The notes beneath the pieces were generated by a model. That model searched no databases. It was not told the origin of the DNA and saw nothing but the letters and a program-made list of their open reading frames with translations. From Neptuniibacter pectenicola (GTDB lineage: Bacteria > Pseudomonadota > Gammaproteobacteria > Pseudomonadales > Balneatricaceae): a stretch of 64,000 nucleotides of DNA. The position numbers and the translations under genes are program-made. The stretch is taken from NCBI RefSeq assembly GCF_001597735.1, contig NZ_LUTS01000002.1:248001-312000 (forward strand), given 5' to 3'. Positions 45,500 through 55,060 of this stretch are shown here, piece after piece (the first letter of the stretch is position 1; every line of letters starts with the position of its first letter).

Positions 45500-48427
45500 T
45501 TACGCCAGATCGGTCGTACTTTCTTCCTCTTGCAGGTAAGTAAAGATATCTACCTCGTCAATCTGTTCAGGGCTTAAGTAACGTTGTGCGTACGTTTTGT
45601 AAGTGCCAGAGCGTAGGAATAGGTCAAAAAGGTCCGCATCGATATAATTGTCGTCCCGCATTTTGGCCATAATTTTGACCGCTTCGGATAGTTTCTTCGC
45701 TTTTTTATAGGGCCTGTCTGCTGCGGTGAGTGCTTCGAAAATATCGGCTACAGCCATGATGCGACTGGGTAATGGCATATCTTCTTTATGTAACCCTCGG
45801 GGATAACCGGAACCATCCATTTTTTCATGATGTCCCCCCGCATAGGTTGGAATGTTTCGTAAATGGCGTGGATAAGGTAAGGCTTCGAGCATTTTGATCG
45901 TTTGAACAATATGATCGTTAATTTTAAAGCGCTCTTCAGGCGTTAATGTTCCACGCTGAATGCTGAGGTTGTACAGCTCTCCACGGTTGTAGAGATACTC
46001 GGGTGGTGTGAGTGTAAAGCCCCAAATATTATCCGCTGAGTAGGTGCTTGTATCGTCCCTTAATATTAAATGTTCGGCGCGGTCGGCGAGTAATCTCTCT
46101 TTTGTGGGCAGGGTCGGTATGGCTTTAGGCATACGGTTTTGCTCTTCCCAAGATAATCCTAGACGGTCGTCCAGTGTGCGTTCCCAGGTTTGTGCCGCAA
46201 TACTGTTTAAACGCGACAGTTCCGCTTTCCCCATAAATTGATCGCCATCGTTACATTGGGCGACAAAGGCAAAGTCATCATCGATCTGCTGCCAGCGGGC
46301 CTGAAGGTTGGCAAAGAGTTGAGGTTTGTCTTCACTATCAGGGTAGGCTTTCCAGTATTCTATTTCGGCATCACGTTTTAGTATTTCAAAGCGCATTCTA
46401 ATCTCGTGGATGCGGTTATAGATGGTCTCAAGACGGGTAGCTTTATCGACTACATAGTCTGGGGTTGTGACCTTCCCGCAGTCGTGCATCCAGCTAGCGA
46501 TATGTAAGGTTTCCCACATATTCGTGCTCATTTTAAATTCTTTTAACGCGGGAGCATTCGACTGCTCGGCCGCTTGGGCGAGCATTTTTGTGAGTGCGGG
46601 TACCCGCTGACAATGGCCACCGGTGTAGGGCGATTTCGCATCGATGGTCTGCGCAATAAGCTCGACAAAGGACTCTAATAGGCTTTTTTGCATCCGAACC
46701 AGCTGTCTTGTGGCCAAGGTCATGCTGGCAAAACTGGAAAACTCTTGGATAAAGGCTTGTTGATCGGGGGTAAAGCTTTTACCCGCAGGAAGGATGAAGG
46801 TTAAGGTTCCGATACTTTCCTGTAAGCGGTTCAATAAGGGGATGATATAGACTTCAGCGTTTGAGCAGTTGAGTGTGGCGAGTAAGGAGTGGTGAGGGTC
46901 GGTGCTGTCGTTAAGGCTGAGTCTGTAGTGTTGTATCTCTTGCCCCATTAAGGCATGACAGAGTGTGGTCTCTGTATTTAATGTAATAGTGGGGAGTGAG
47001 ATCTCCTGCTGGTTTTGATCGGTGCAGCTGGGTTTTAATTGTGATTCATCATCGCTCAATAAGTGAATGGATACGGCGTTTGCATTACTAATGATGAGCA
47101 TCTCTTTCTTGACTAGGTCAAGTAGGGTAGTGAAATCCCGCTCTGCATTTATATTGTGTAACAGTCCTAGAAAGCGCGTGATGGTTTCGCGCATCATCGA
47201 TATGGCCGCGCCTAAGTCTTGGACCTCCGCGATACGGGTTTTGATTTCGGGTTGAGGGGTTAATTCAAAACGACGGATGGCGGATGTTTGGTTCGCGAGC
47301 TCGGTGAGGGGCGTTGAGATGGCCCTAGCCACAAGCCATATAAGTGGTACGGTGAATAATATAATGATAATCGTGATCAACAGGGATTGTTGCCGGGCAA
47401 CGATCGCGCCTGAGAGTAACTGGTCTTCCGGCATCATGATGACTAACCGGAAACGGAGATTGTCGCTCAGGGCGATAGGGTTGGTTTTTCCTATCCATTT
47501 TCGTCCATCGACTAAAATTGATAACGGGCGGTCTAGTGATAAAGGGGCTTGGTGAAGTGCGCTAAATATGGGGTTGTTAAGGTCGTCGAGTGATGCGTAC
47601 TTTACCTTGTTGTCTGCCTCTAGCTTGGTGAGTAGGCTATGGTCCTTGTAGGCGATGACATGGTCTTCATCATTGAGTAAGACAATCTCTGCTTGCTGTG
47701 CTTTACCGCTGTTGGCAATGATATCTGACAGCATGTCGAGGGTCATATCTGCGGCAATGACTGCATTTTTATCGGCCGATTGCCGGGATAAGGTTATGCC
47801 AACTTTTTGAATAAAATAGTAAAAATAGGGGGCGGTTACGCCTATTTGTTGGCTATTTAATACATCTTTATACCAAGGCCTTGTTCTTGGGTCATAGCTT
47901 GATTCTTGATAGAACGGTTGGCCTATTTTATTGAGATCTTTGTCGAAAAAAATACGTTCTAAACGCCGCCCGCCAGCACCAGTATGGGTCTGATCTATTT
48001 GAATGTAACTATTATCGGGTGCGTTGAAGCGTGCTTTCATATAATCGTCATGTAGCGCCCTCGCGATAAAGTAGTCGCCATTTTCAAAACCTGCCGCAAT
48101 CGCGGTGAGTTCGGGCTGGTTGCCGAGTACTTCAGCTAGTAGGGGAAAGTATTCGCTTTGTTGGGTCAGGGTACTGGCTTTACTTAATGAGGTTTGAGCG
48201 AGGAGGTTAACGGTGTGGGCAACGGGAATATAGGCTTCTCTAAATTTTAGGGTAATGCGATCGCTGATATGTTCAAAAATTTTATCATTAGCACTATAAA
48301 TAATTTCTGATGTTTTTTGATAATTCCAATAACTCAGTATGCTGCCAAGCGTCAATATAATAACAACGAAAAGCGTACTGATATGAAGGTGTAAGGGGAA
48401 TTGCCTTAACCATTTCCTATGTCCCAT
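45500..48427 (-). CDS. dCache-HAMP-GAF-extended HD-GYP protein
   Basis: The 975-residue protein has an N-terminal membrane helix, a dCache periplasmic sensor (about 45-340; YDPRTRPWYKDV is the family hallmark), a second helix (about 350-370), a HAMP linker, a GAF domain (about 430-580) and an HD-GYP domain (about 590-960). The HD half has MHDCGKVTTPDY and the GYP half HHEKMDGSGYPRGL. The same kind of insertion as in the 43612 gene lies between them, but longer. It would couple an external small-molecule signal to c-di-GMP breakdown. ATG 48427 has GGGAGATGTCAG before it. Confidence 0.92.
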   Translation of the reverse strand: MGHRKWLRQFPLHLHISTLFVVIILTLGSILSYWNYQKTSEIIYSANDKIFEHISDRITLKFREAYIPVAHTVNLLAQTSLSKASTLTQQSEYFPLLAEVLGNQPELTAIAAGFENGDYFIARALHDDYMKARFNAPDNSYIQIDQTHTGAGGRRLERIFFDKDLNKIGQPFYQESSYDPRTRPWYKDVLNSQQIGVTAPYFYYFIQKVGITLSRQSADKNAVIAADMTLDMLSDIIANSGKAQQAEIVLLNDEDHVIAYKDHSLLTKLEADNKVKYASLDDLNNPIFSALHQAPLSLDRPLSILVDGRKWIGKTNPIALSDNLRFRLVIMMPEDQLLSGAIVARQQSLLITIIIILFTVPLIWLVARAISTPLTELANQTSAIRRFELTPQPEIKTRIAEVQDLGAAISMMRETITRFLGLLHNINAERDFTTLLDLVKKEMLIISNANAVSIHLLSDDESQLKPSCTDQNQQEISLPTITLNTETTLCHALMGQEIQHYRLSLNDSTDPHHSLLATLNCSNAEVYIIPLLNRLQESIGTLTFILPAGKSFTPDQQAFIQEFSSFASMTLATRQLVRMQKSLLESFVELIAQTIDAKSPYTGGHCQRVPALTKMLAQAAEQSNAPALKEFKMSTNMWETLHIASWMHDCGKVTTPDYVVDKATRLETIYNRIHEIRMRFEILKRDAEIEYWKAYPDSEDKPQLFANLQARWQQIDDDFAFVAQCNDGDQFMGKAELSRLNSIAAQTWERTLDDRLGLSWEEQNRMPKAIPTLPTKERLLADRAEHLILRDDTSTYSADNIWGFTLTPPEYLYNRGELYNLSIQRGTLTPEERFKINDHIVQTIKMLEALPYPRHLRNIPTYAGGHHEKMDGSGYPRGLHKEDMPLPSRIMAVADIFEALTAADRPYKKAKKLSEAVKIMAKMRDDNYIDADLFDLFLRSGTYKTYAQRYLSPEQIDEVDIFTYLQEEESTTDLA

Positions 48428-48542
48428 CTGACATCTCCCTAAGCGTGATTAGACGGACTCTTTTCGCTTACATTATGCTTTTACCCGTTTAAAGTATAGT
48501 CGGGTATATACGCTTAATAAACGACGTATTTAAACAATTGGC

Positions 48543-49955
48543 TCAGGGGTTATCCGTCGCCATGGGCTCATTAGGCATCCCGACGGTCACGGTTAAGCCT
48601 GTTTGATACCGTTCTGTGTCAGATAGGGCGATGCTGTATCCGCTACTGTCGCATATCTCTTTTACTATCGATAAACCTATACCACAACCGTCCATATCTT
48701 GGCTGCTTGCCCTATAAAAGCGTTCAAAAACATGTGCTTTTTGTTCTTGGTTTAATCCAATGCCATTATCTGAAACGCTAAGGTTAACGCGGGTATCAGA
48801 TAGTTCGGCGTTGATGGTCACTTTACCTTGATCTGGTACATATTTGACTGCATTGTCGATGAGGTTTCTTAGCAAGATAGAGAGCTTTTCTCGATTAGCC
48901 TGAATCTTAATGTTTTTATCTATGTGTGTACTGAGGGTAATCTGTTTTCTGTGGATGGTAGCGCTTAGCTCAGTGGTTATTTCACAGACCAGATCGTTCA
49001 TATTAACGGCTTCTTTTTTATCATAGACTTGTGAACACTCCGCTTGGCTTAAGGTAATGAGCTGGTTAAACAGGTGTGTTAATTTATCGATACCAGAGAC
49101 AATGTGGTCTTGAATGTTTTTCAGGCGCTCATTGTCAGGGTGCATATTTTGAGCGTGGACTTTTATTGCCGCTAAGGGGGTTCTTAATTCGTGTGCGGCG
49201 TTGCCGGTGAAGCGTCGTTGTCTCTCTATCGCGGCCCCTAGCGAAGACATAAGGTGGTTAATTGATCCAACGATTTGTTGCAGCTCATTCGGCACTGACG
49301 TGAAGTTTAAAGGGGTTAGGTTATTATTCCCGCGGAGGGATATCTGACGGTTGATCTCATTGAGCGGGGCCAGCCCTTTACGCACGATGAGTGTGATTAA
49401 GATAAAAATCACCGGTAATAAGATGAGCAAAATCGATGCGTTAACGGAGGCGATTTTATGGGTTACGTCCTCACGTATCTCAACTGATTGTGACACTTTA
49501 ATCCAAATAGATAAGGTGTCGCTGTATCTAACAAAGGTACGCCACGCTTTATCATCAATGGTTTCATAGCTATAACCGGGTTCATTGGAAAAGCTTAATG
49601 AAACATCATTATTGCTACTACCTAGCAGGGGAACCCCTTTACGGCTCCATACTTGAAAGGCTAATTTCTTTTCATATTTATGGCCATCTTTGTTGTATTC
49701 ACCCTCAGCAATAATCTCGGGTGAAATGACCAGTTTTTGTTTCTCGTGGGTTGTTTCTGAAATATGTACGCCGGTAAATTCGAACTCGATACTTAATACG
49801 GCTTCTAAAACGCGGCTTATTTGAGCCAGTTCCGCGTCGTATAACTCCTCGGTTTCATGGGTAATACGTTGGTAGCTCATGGCGATTGAGGCGGCGATGG
49901 CTAGGCCAATGCCAATGACTAAGGTTATGGTTAGATAGGCGCGTATGGAGTTCAC
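48543..49955 (-). CDS. sensor histidine kinase (QseC/TctE-like)
   Basis: The 470-residue kinase has membrane segments at about 8-28 and 170-190 with a periplasmic sensor of about 140 residues between. Then come a HAMP linker, a phospho-histidine site in AAHELRTPLAAIK and an ATPase domain with NLIDNAVKYV (N box) and DNGIGL (G1 box). The GTG start at 49955 overlaps the stop of the response regulator gene by 4 bases, which confirms the pair. The sensor signal is unknown. It is the last gene of the long minus-strand array. Confidence 0.93.
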   Translation of the reverse strand: MNSIRAYLTITLVIGIGLAIAASIAMSYQRITHETEELYDAELAQISRVLEAVLSIEFEFTGVHISETTHEKQKLVISPEIIAEGEYNKDGHKYEKKLAFQVWSRKGVPLLGSSNNDVSLSFSNEPGYSYETIDDKAWRTFVRYSDTLSIWIKVSQSVEIREDVTHKIASVNASILLILLPVIFILITLIVRKGLAPLNEINRQISLRGNNNLTPLNFTSVPNELQQIVGSINHLMSSLGAAIERQRRFTGNAAHELRTPLAAIKVHAQNMHPDNERLKNIQDHIVSGIDKLTHLFNQLITLSQAECSQVYDKKEAVNMNDLVCEITTELSATIHRKQITLSTHIDKNIKIQANREKLSILLRNLIDNAVKYVPDQGKVTINAELSDTRVNLSVSDNGIGLNQEQKAHVFERFYRASSQDMDGCGIGLSIVKEICDSSGYSIALSDTERYQTGLTVTVGMPNEPMATDNP

Positions 49956-50617
49956 TCTGAGGTGCTCCCAAGTTGATAGCCAATGCCACGGATCGTTTTA
50001 ATAATATGCTTACCTAGTTTTTTCCGGAGGTGGTGTACATAAACCTCGACTGTATTGCTGCTTACGTCGTTGTCCCAGTTATACAGCTTATCCACGAGCG
50101 CTTCGCGACTAAACACTTGGGTTGGGCGGTTAATCATATGTAGTAGTAAATCATACTCATGACGAGAGAGAGAGATGGGCTCGCCATTTTTTGAAAGGGA
50201 GAGGTTGGCTGGATCAATTTCAAGATTACCATGGGTGATGATCGGGCTTTTCTGTTGTGACTCCCTGCGTTGTAAGGCCCTTAAACGCGCCATGAGTTCG
50301 GGAACGTCGAACGGCTTAACCATGTAGTCATCTGCGCCACGATCAAGCCCTGTTACCTTTTCGCCTGAGGTGCTACGTGCGGTTAAAATAAGGACAGGGG
50401 TTAAGACGTTGTCGTTGCGCAGTTGCTGTAGTACATCTAGACCATCCATATCGGGGAGGCCTAGATCCAGTATGATGACATCAAATTGACTCGCGTGAGC
50501 AAAGCTAAGCGCGTGCAGACCTGTTTTTACCCACTCCACAAGATGTGATTGATAGGTTAACGCGTCCGCAATGCCCTGACCCAGCAAGGGATCATCTTCT
50601 ACCAGTAATGTCTTCAT
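49952..50617 (-). CDS. OmpR-family response regulator (QseB-like)
   Basis: The 221-residue regulator has a receiver domain (acidic pocket VEDDPLLG, phospho-Asp 51 in VIILDLGLPDMDG, Lys in VKPFDVPEL) and a winged-helix DNA-binding domain with VEVYVHHLRKKLG. It pairs with the overlapping kinase at 48543. It lies 22 bases after the TPR gene on the same strand, so it is probably part of, or downstream of, the biosynthetic operon that begins at 54928. Confidence 0.94.
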   Translation of the reverse strand: MKTLLVEDDPLLGQGIADALTYQSHLVEWVKTGLHALSFAHASQFDVIILDLGLPDMDGLDVLQQLRNDNVLTPVLILTARSTSGEKVTGLDRGADDYMVKPFDVPELMARLRALQRRESQQKSPIITHGNLEIDPANLSLSKNGEPISLSRHEYDLLLHMINRPTQVFSREALVDKLYNWDNDVSSNTVEVYVHHLRKKLGKHIIKTIRGIGYQLGSTSE

Positions 50618-50639
50618 TGTTTGGTTAATAACCCTCAGG

Positions 50640-51263
50640 TTAAAGCTTTTCTAACAGCGCCTGAATCTCTAGGCGACGGCCTTTATCGGCACTTTCACGG
50701 CCAGGTCTGGGTGCTGCTTCTAGCGCGTGTTCTAATAACGCTTTCGCTTCAGCCTTTTTGTTTTGCTCAATCAGGAAATCAGCATTAAAGAAGTTACTAT
50801 CAATACCATCGGGGTTTATTTCAAGTGATTTTTCTAAAAATGCTTTTGCTTTTTTGTCACTACCAAACCCAATAGGCCAGCCGGGTACTTGATAATAAAG
50901 GCTGCCTAAACTGGTGTATGCCGAACCTTGTAGAGCGGTTGGATCAATTTCAATTGATGTTTCAAGCAGCTTTTTAGCGTCTTTAACTAAGCCTAACGCG
51001 CCTAAGCCGCCTTTTTCTCCGGCATAGGTACTGAGAATAATTGCCCGCCAGATCATAATCTCAGCGGAGTTAGGGAACGCAGCCAATGTTGTTTCAGAGC
51101 GCTCTGCCAGTGCTTTAAACATCGCTTCCTGCTGGTCTTTGTCTGTTTCGTACTTAATCTGTGCCCACTCGGTTTGTAGCGCGATACGCGCATCATCAAC
51201 TGGTGCAGCCAGTATGCACATACTAAAGAGTGTAAGTGCTGTAGTGATCAATAGTTTTTTCAT
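50640..51263 (-). CDS. exported TPR protein
   Basis: The 207-residue protein has a signal peptide (1-19, CILAAP) and two or three TPR units after it, for example KKLLETSIEIDPTALQGSAYT and KAKAFLEKSLEINPDGIDSN. It should act in the periplasm, probably as a protein-binding partner. No enzymatic motif is present. It follows the SDR gene by 11 bases, has AGAGGCCCAACT before its ATG, and precedes the two-component genes on the same strand. Confidence 0.88.
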   Translation of the reverse strand: MKKLLITTALTLFSMCILAAPVDDARIALQTEWAQIKYETDKDQQEAMFKALAERSETTLAAFPNSAEIMIWRAIILSTYAGEKGGLGALGLVKDAKKLLETSIEIDPTALQGSAYTSLGSLYYQVPGWPIGFGSDKKAKAFLEKSLEINPDGIDSNFFNADFLIEQNKKAEAKALLEHALEAAPRPGRESADKGRRLEIQALLEKL

Positions 51264-51274
51264 AGTTGGGCCTC

Positions 51275-52060
51275 TCAGCCAATATATTTACGGACAATGG
51301 GAAGTTGTGTTTTTAAGTGTTTACTTACAACGGACGGAAGTACGCTGTTAATTTTTACAAACAGCTTTTCTGGCCAGCCTAAATGGCAGCTCTCTTTTTC
51401 AGTGGCTAAAAAACGTATAAGTTCGTTCGCAACGTATTGCGTGCTATCAGCCTTATTGCCGAGCTCCATGTTCATTGCGTTTGCGCGCGCTGAATTAATA
51501 GAAGTCTCGGTGGTGCGAGGGGCAAAGTATTTTACATTGATGGCGGTGTCAGCTAATTCGCGGGATAAGGCTTCACTGAAGCCACGTAGGGCGAATTTTG
51601 ATGTGCAATAGGTCACATAACCGGGAAGGCCTATGGCGCCGAGTGTTGAGCCAACATTAACGAGGGTGCTACTGCTGCGTGTTTCTAATAGGGGGATGAG
51701 GTCATGAATCAGCAGCATTATTGCGGTTAGATTGGTGTGAATCGTGGTTTCAATGGATTCATGTGTTTGTCTTTTAAATGCGCTTAGCTGATTGGTACCG
51801 GCTAAATTAATGATGGTGTCAATCGGTGTGTTGCTAACCGCCAGCACAATCGCTTCACGGCCCGCTACACTGGTTAAATCAGCTACCAATATAGTGTGCT
51901 TTTCTTGAGCCGCTAGGTTTGCTTTTAGGTGCGCTAACGCAGTTTGATTCCGCCCACATAGAACAAGGCTTTCGCCTTGTTCTGCCAGTTGTTGAGCCAG
52001 CGCTTGGCCTATACCACCGGATGCGCCAATAATCAGTGTCGCCTTATCGGGTAGAGTCAT
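51275..52060 (-). CDS. SDR family oxidoreductase
   Basis: The protein has a Rossmann fold with TLIIGASGGIGQALAQ for NAD(P) binding, NLAGTNQLSAF, and the catalytic triad Ser (VNVGSTLGAIG), Tyr and Lys (YVTYCTSKFAL). It reduces a ketone or oxidises an alcohol. ATG 52060 overlaps the stop of the preceding gene by 4 bases and has GGAAGG before it; the upstream frame to 52150 is inside that gene and can be ignored. It is the fourth gene of the thermostable-hemolysin operon. Confidence 0.9.
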   Translation of the reverse strand: MTLPDKATLIIGASGGIGQALAQQLAEQGESLVLCGRNQTALAHLKANLAAQEKHTILVADLTSVAGREAIVLAVSNTPIDTIINLAGTNQLSAFKRQTHESIETTIHTNLTAIMLLIHDLIPLLETRSSSTLVNVGSTLGAIGLPGYVTYCTSKFALRGFSEALSRELADTAINVKYFAPRTTETSINSARANAMNMELGNKADSTQYVANELIRFLATEKESCHLGWPEKLFVKINSVLPSVVSKHLKTQLPIVRKYIG

Positions 52061-52710
52061 TCCGCACCTTCCACTGATGAGAGCACTTCGCCGTAGAGGT
52101 GATAGAACGCTTGTGCTGCATGAATGATCGTCTGCTGTGCAGCAGGGCACTCAATTTTATTCATAAGGTCTTCAAAAAACTTCACATGCGCTAGATCTAA
52201 TGAGCCATGGGATCGAAGGTAGCTGAACGCGCCATCAGGTAAGCCTAATCGGCTCTGGGCTAATTCAGATGTGTGAGTGGCCAGCGCGATACTGGTGCCT
52301 TCCAATACATGAACCATGCCGAAAAAAGCGAGTGGATTTACCCGGTCTATTTGGTTATAAGCGTAAGCGACCATTACTTCGGTAGGCAGTGCAGGGGTGC
52401 CTGTTTTTACACTTAGCGGATCTAAACCGGTGTGCTCTATATCGTTAAGAATCCACTGTTCATGGCCAATCTCTTCTTCAATATATTCTGCGATTGCTTT
52501 TTGTAGCCAGTTAAACGTCTCAGGTAAACGGGAGCCACAGGCCATTAATAAAGGCACTGTATGTTTAACGTGATGATAGGCTTCGGTTAAAAATGCTTGA
52601 TAGCGTGCAAGGGAGATATCACCTGATAGTGTTTGTTGAATGATCGGGCGGCTAAGAAAGGCTTGCTGCGCGGCCATTGTTTCTTGCGATAAAGTGTTAA
52701 AAAATGCCAT
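52057..52710 (-). CDS. heme-oxygenase-like iron-containing redox enzyme (TenA-like)
   Basis: The 217-residue helical protein has the heme-oxygenase-like fold. Likely metal ligands are the Glu/His set in YIEEEIGHEQW, and DLAHVKFFED near residue 180 with the DxxH pattern. This layout is shared by non-heme di-iron oxygenases/oxidases (HDO, UndA-like) and by TenA. It is not the thiaminase, because the TenA active-site Cys is absent from the expected place. Within this operon, an oxidative step on an acyl or amine intermediate is a reasonable guess. Confidence 0.78.
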   Translation of the reverse strand: MAFFNTLSQETMAAQQAFLSRPIIQQTLSGDISLARYQAFLTEAYHHVKHTVPLLMACGSRLPETFNWLQKAIAEYIEEEIGHEQWILNDIEHTGLDPLSVKTGTPALPTEVMVAYAYNQIDRVNPLAFFGMVHVLEGTSIALATHTSELAQSRLGLPDGAFSYLRSHGSLDLAHVKFFEDLMNKIECPAAQQTIIHAAQAFYHLYGEVLSSVEGAE

Positions 52711-52721
52711 GTTATTTAATC

Positions 52722-54224
52722 CTACAAGTTGACGGTAACGCTGCTGTAGCCGTTTTCAATCTGCTGTGTGTAATAGTGTTCAATTGCGTCTCGTTTTATG
52801 CGCCCATTTGCGGTTAATAATCCGTTACTGATGAGGGTTTCAGCGGACATGGGCAGTGTTGCTTTAATCTGAGCATAATCGGGGAGTGATTGGTTTAATT
52901 GGCTAATTTGTTGTTCAAGCTGAGTGGCAGTGATGCCGGGTATTGTTTGAATGAGGGCCGTAATATAGGGTTTTCCATCACCGAAAATAGCGGACCGGAT
53001 TACACCGGGTAAGCCGTTGATCTCTGATTCGATCCATTCAGGGCTGAAGTTCCGGCCAAAGCTGTTGATTTGAACGTTTTTGATACGACCGGTAATGAAT
53101 AAAAAGCCCTCTTCATCGATATAACCTAGGTCTCCCGTTGAAATGTGATCAGATGCTAATAAAGGCTCATGTAAGTACCCTTGCATATGTGGGCCGTAGA
53201 CCAAGATCTCATCGCTGTCCGAGATCTTGATCTCACAGTGGGGTAGGGTTTTACCCGCGCTGCCTAGTTTGGTCGCGTTAGGTGTGTTGAGTGCAACCAC
53301 AGAGCCGCATTCACTTAAACCATAACCCTCATAAACCGGCAGGTTCAACGCGTGTGCTTGTTGGAGCAATTGTGTGGGTACTTTTCCGCCGCCAACAGCG
53401 ATCAGCTTTAAATGATCGAGCGCTTGGCCTTGCAGTTTTAGTAGGAGCAAAAGTTTTAGTAGCTCAGGCGTTACGATTAAACTATGGGGTTGCTCAGTGC
53501 TAAGGTACAGACCTAGTTGCTGAATATCCGGTTGAGATGAGCCCTTAAGCCCTGTGATGTCTGAGCCATCAATCACCACGGTTTCACCCGCATACAGTGG
53601 TAAGAATACACCGGCTACATTTTCAAGCATCACAGCGAGGGGCAGCAGACAGAGGTGTTTTTTTACACCGATCTCATGGGTGAGTGAATATAAAGACCGG
53701 CACATCTGGTCCACTAGGTCAGCCCCTATGCAAACGCCTTTGGGGGTGCCTGTACTGCCTGATGTGAAGGTTACTAATGCGGTCTTTGCATCCGCTGTGT
53801 TGGCGGTGCTTTCAAGATTCGATTTTTGATAAGCGGACAGGCCTGAAGGGAGTGTGAGCGGGGTGCTGGCATAGTGTTTAAAATCAAGATGTGGATCAGC
53901 TGATGTTAATCGCTCATCTAAAATAATAAGTTCAATATCCGCGTGGTTGATCAGGTGGTGTACCTGAGCTGAGCTAAAAAATGTGGGTATAGGGATCACA
54001 TTAATACCCGCAGACATCGCCGCTAGCTGAGTAACCACCCAATTAGGTGCGTTATCCGCCCAGATGCCTAACCTAGCGCAGCGGGTCTGTTTTAACTGTA
54101 CGGTCAATGACTCAACTTGACCATATAGCTGTGCATAATTAAGCGTGGCTACACGGCTACTTAGGGCGATTTTCGTGGGTTGTGATAGTGCGTAGGCGTG
54201 TATCTTTTTTAAAAGTTGGCTCAT
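52722..54224 (-). CDS. AMP-forming acyl ligase / adenylation enzyme
   Basis: The 500-residue enzyme belongs to the ANL superfamily. Core motifs: VTFTSGSTGTPKGV (P-loop, A3), VYEGYGLSECG (A5), STGDLGYIDEEGFL with the ribose-binding Asp (A7), and the catalytic Lys in ANGRIKRDAI near the C-terminus (A10). It should activate a carboxylate as acyl-AMP, then transfer it. No carrier-protein or CoA-ligase-specific feature is visible, so the acceptor is unknown. It overlaps the preceding gene by 4 bases, with AAGGGACTGTCGC before its ATG. Confidence 0.9.
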   Translation of the reverse strand: MSQLLKKIHAYALSQPTKIALSSRVATLNYAQLYGQVESLTVQLKQTRCARLGIWADNAPNWVVTQLAAMSAGINVIPIPTFFSSAQVHHLINHADIELIILDERLTSADPHLDFKHYASTPLTLPSGLSAYQKSNLESTANTADAKTALVTFTSGSTGTPKGVCIGADLVDQMCRSLYSLTHEIGVKKHLCLLPLAVMLENVAGVFLPLYAGETVVIDGSDITGLKGSSQPDIQQLGLYLSTEQPHSLIVTPELLKLLLLLKLQGQALDHLKLIAVGGGKVPTQLLQQAHALNLPVYEGYGLSECGSVVALNTPNATKLGSAGKTLPHCEIKISDSDEILVYGPHMQGYLHEPLLASDHISTGDLGYIDEEGFLFITGRIKNVQINSFGRNFSPEWIESEINGLPGVIRSAIFGDGKPYITALIQTIPGITATQLEQQISQLNQSLPDYAQIKATLPMSAETLISNGLLTANGRIKRDAIEHYYTQQIENGYSSVTVNL

Positions 54225-54928
54225 GCGACAGTCCCTTCGTTGATCGTTGAGCCAGTTGTGATGGAGACAGTACTGTCACTAACAGGGTTTTTTAAACGGG
54301 TGAGAAGTTTGCCGATAACGGGGTTGCTTTTGAGTACGTTAATACCCGCATCCATATCACCGATATACACCTCAGGGTTATGTGCGTAATAACTGCCCCA
54401 GTTGGAAGACGTATCTGCGACTGCGCTTGCCTCTGCCTTGCATACTCGGTGCAGGTCTAAGCCCACATTAAGTTTATCAAAGCTATTTTTTACGTGGGAT
54501 GTGGCGGTGATGACTAACCATTTATAACCCTGCTTTTGAAAGTGGCAGGCTAAGTTAAGGATTAACCGTCGTGTCGCTCCGGGGGAGAGCGATGCGAGGT
54601 TACCTACTTCCAGTATTTCACTACGTTGAGGCGTTTTAATATTAAGCTGTTTAGCTATGGCGTCTTCGATGGGTTGGTCTAAATAGTGCTCAAGATAGAG
54701 ACGGTTTGTTGCTGCCGATTGATAACCAACGGATGCCTGAATGGCTAACTGATTGTCCAGCAGCGCTAACATATTAGGCAGAAAGTCATTCACATCCGCA
54801 TTGTAGGCCGCTTTAAAACGTGCTTCCGCAAACTGTTTGACCTTTTCTTTGTTTGCCTTACTGGAAACAAGAAGAAGGTCTGATTTTGGATAAAACTGCT
54901 CGCGGTGTCTGAGCATTGCAACAGGCAT
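54221..54928 (-). CDS. thermostable-hemolysin family (GNAT-like) protein
   Basis: The 235-residue protein matches the thermostable hemolysin (delta-VPH, PF12261) family. The core has FLPNMLALLDNQLAIQASVGY and LEVGNLASLSPGATRRLI, with a GNAT-like acyl-donor binding pattern. It has no signal peptide, so a role as a secreted hemolysin is doubtful. GNAT relationships and the co-transcribed adenylation enzyme suggest that it acylates a small acceptor. It is the first gene of the operon, GGAGATGGCAT upstream, 132 bases after the PmrB-like kinase gene. Confidence 0.82.
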   Translation of the reverse strand: MPVAMLRHREQFYPKSDLLLVSSKANKEKVKQFAEARFKAAYNADVNDFLPNMLALLDNQLAIQASVGYQSAATNRLYLEHYLDQPIEDAIAKQLNIKTPQRSEILEVGNLASLSPGATRRLILNLACHFQKQGYKWLVITATSHVKNSFDKLNVGLDLHRVCKAEASAVADTSSNWGSYYAHNPEVYIGDMDAGINVLKSNPVIGKLLTRLKNPVSDSTVSITTGSTINEGTVA

Positions 54929-55060
54929 ATGCCATCTCCAATAGTTGATGGTATATACGTTAGCGTTGCTTTCTTAAGGCTTTCTTAAAAAGTTAAAAAT
55001 CGGATAGGCGGGCGATAAAAAGAGCGCCACGGGCTCAATAATAAGCTGAGTATATACACC

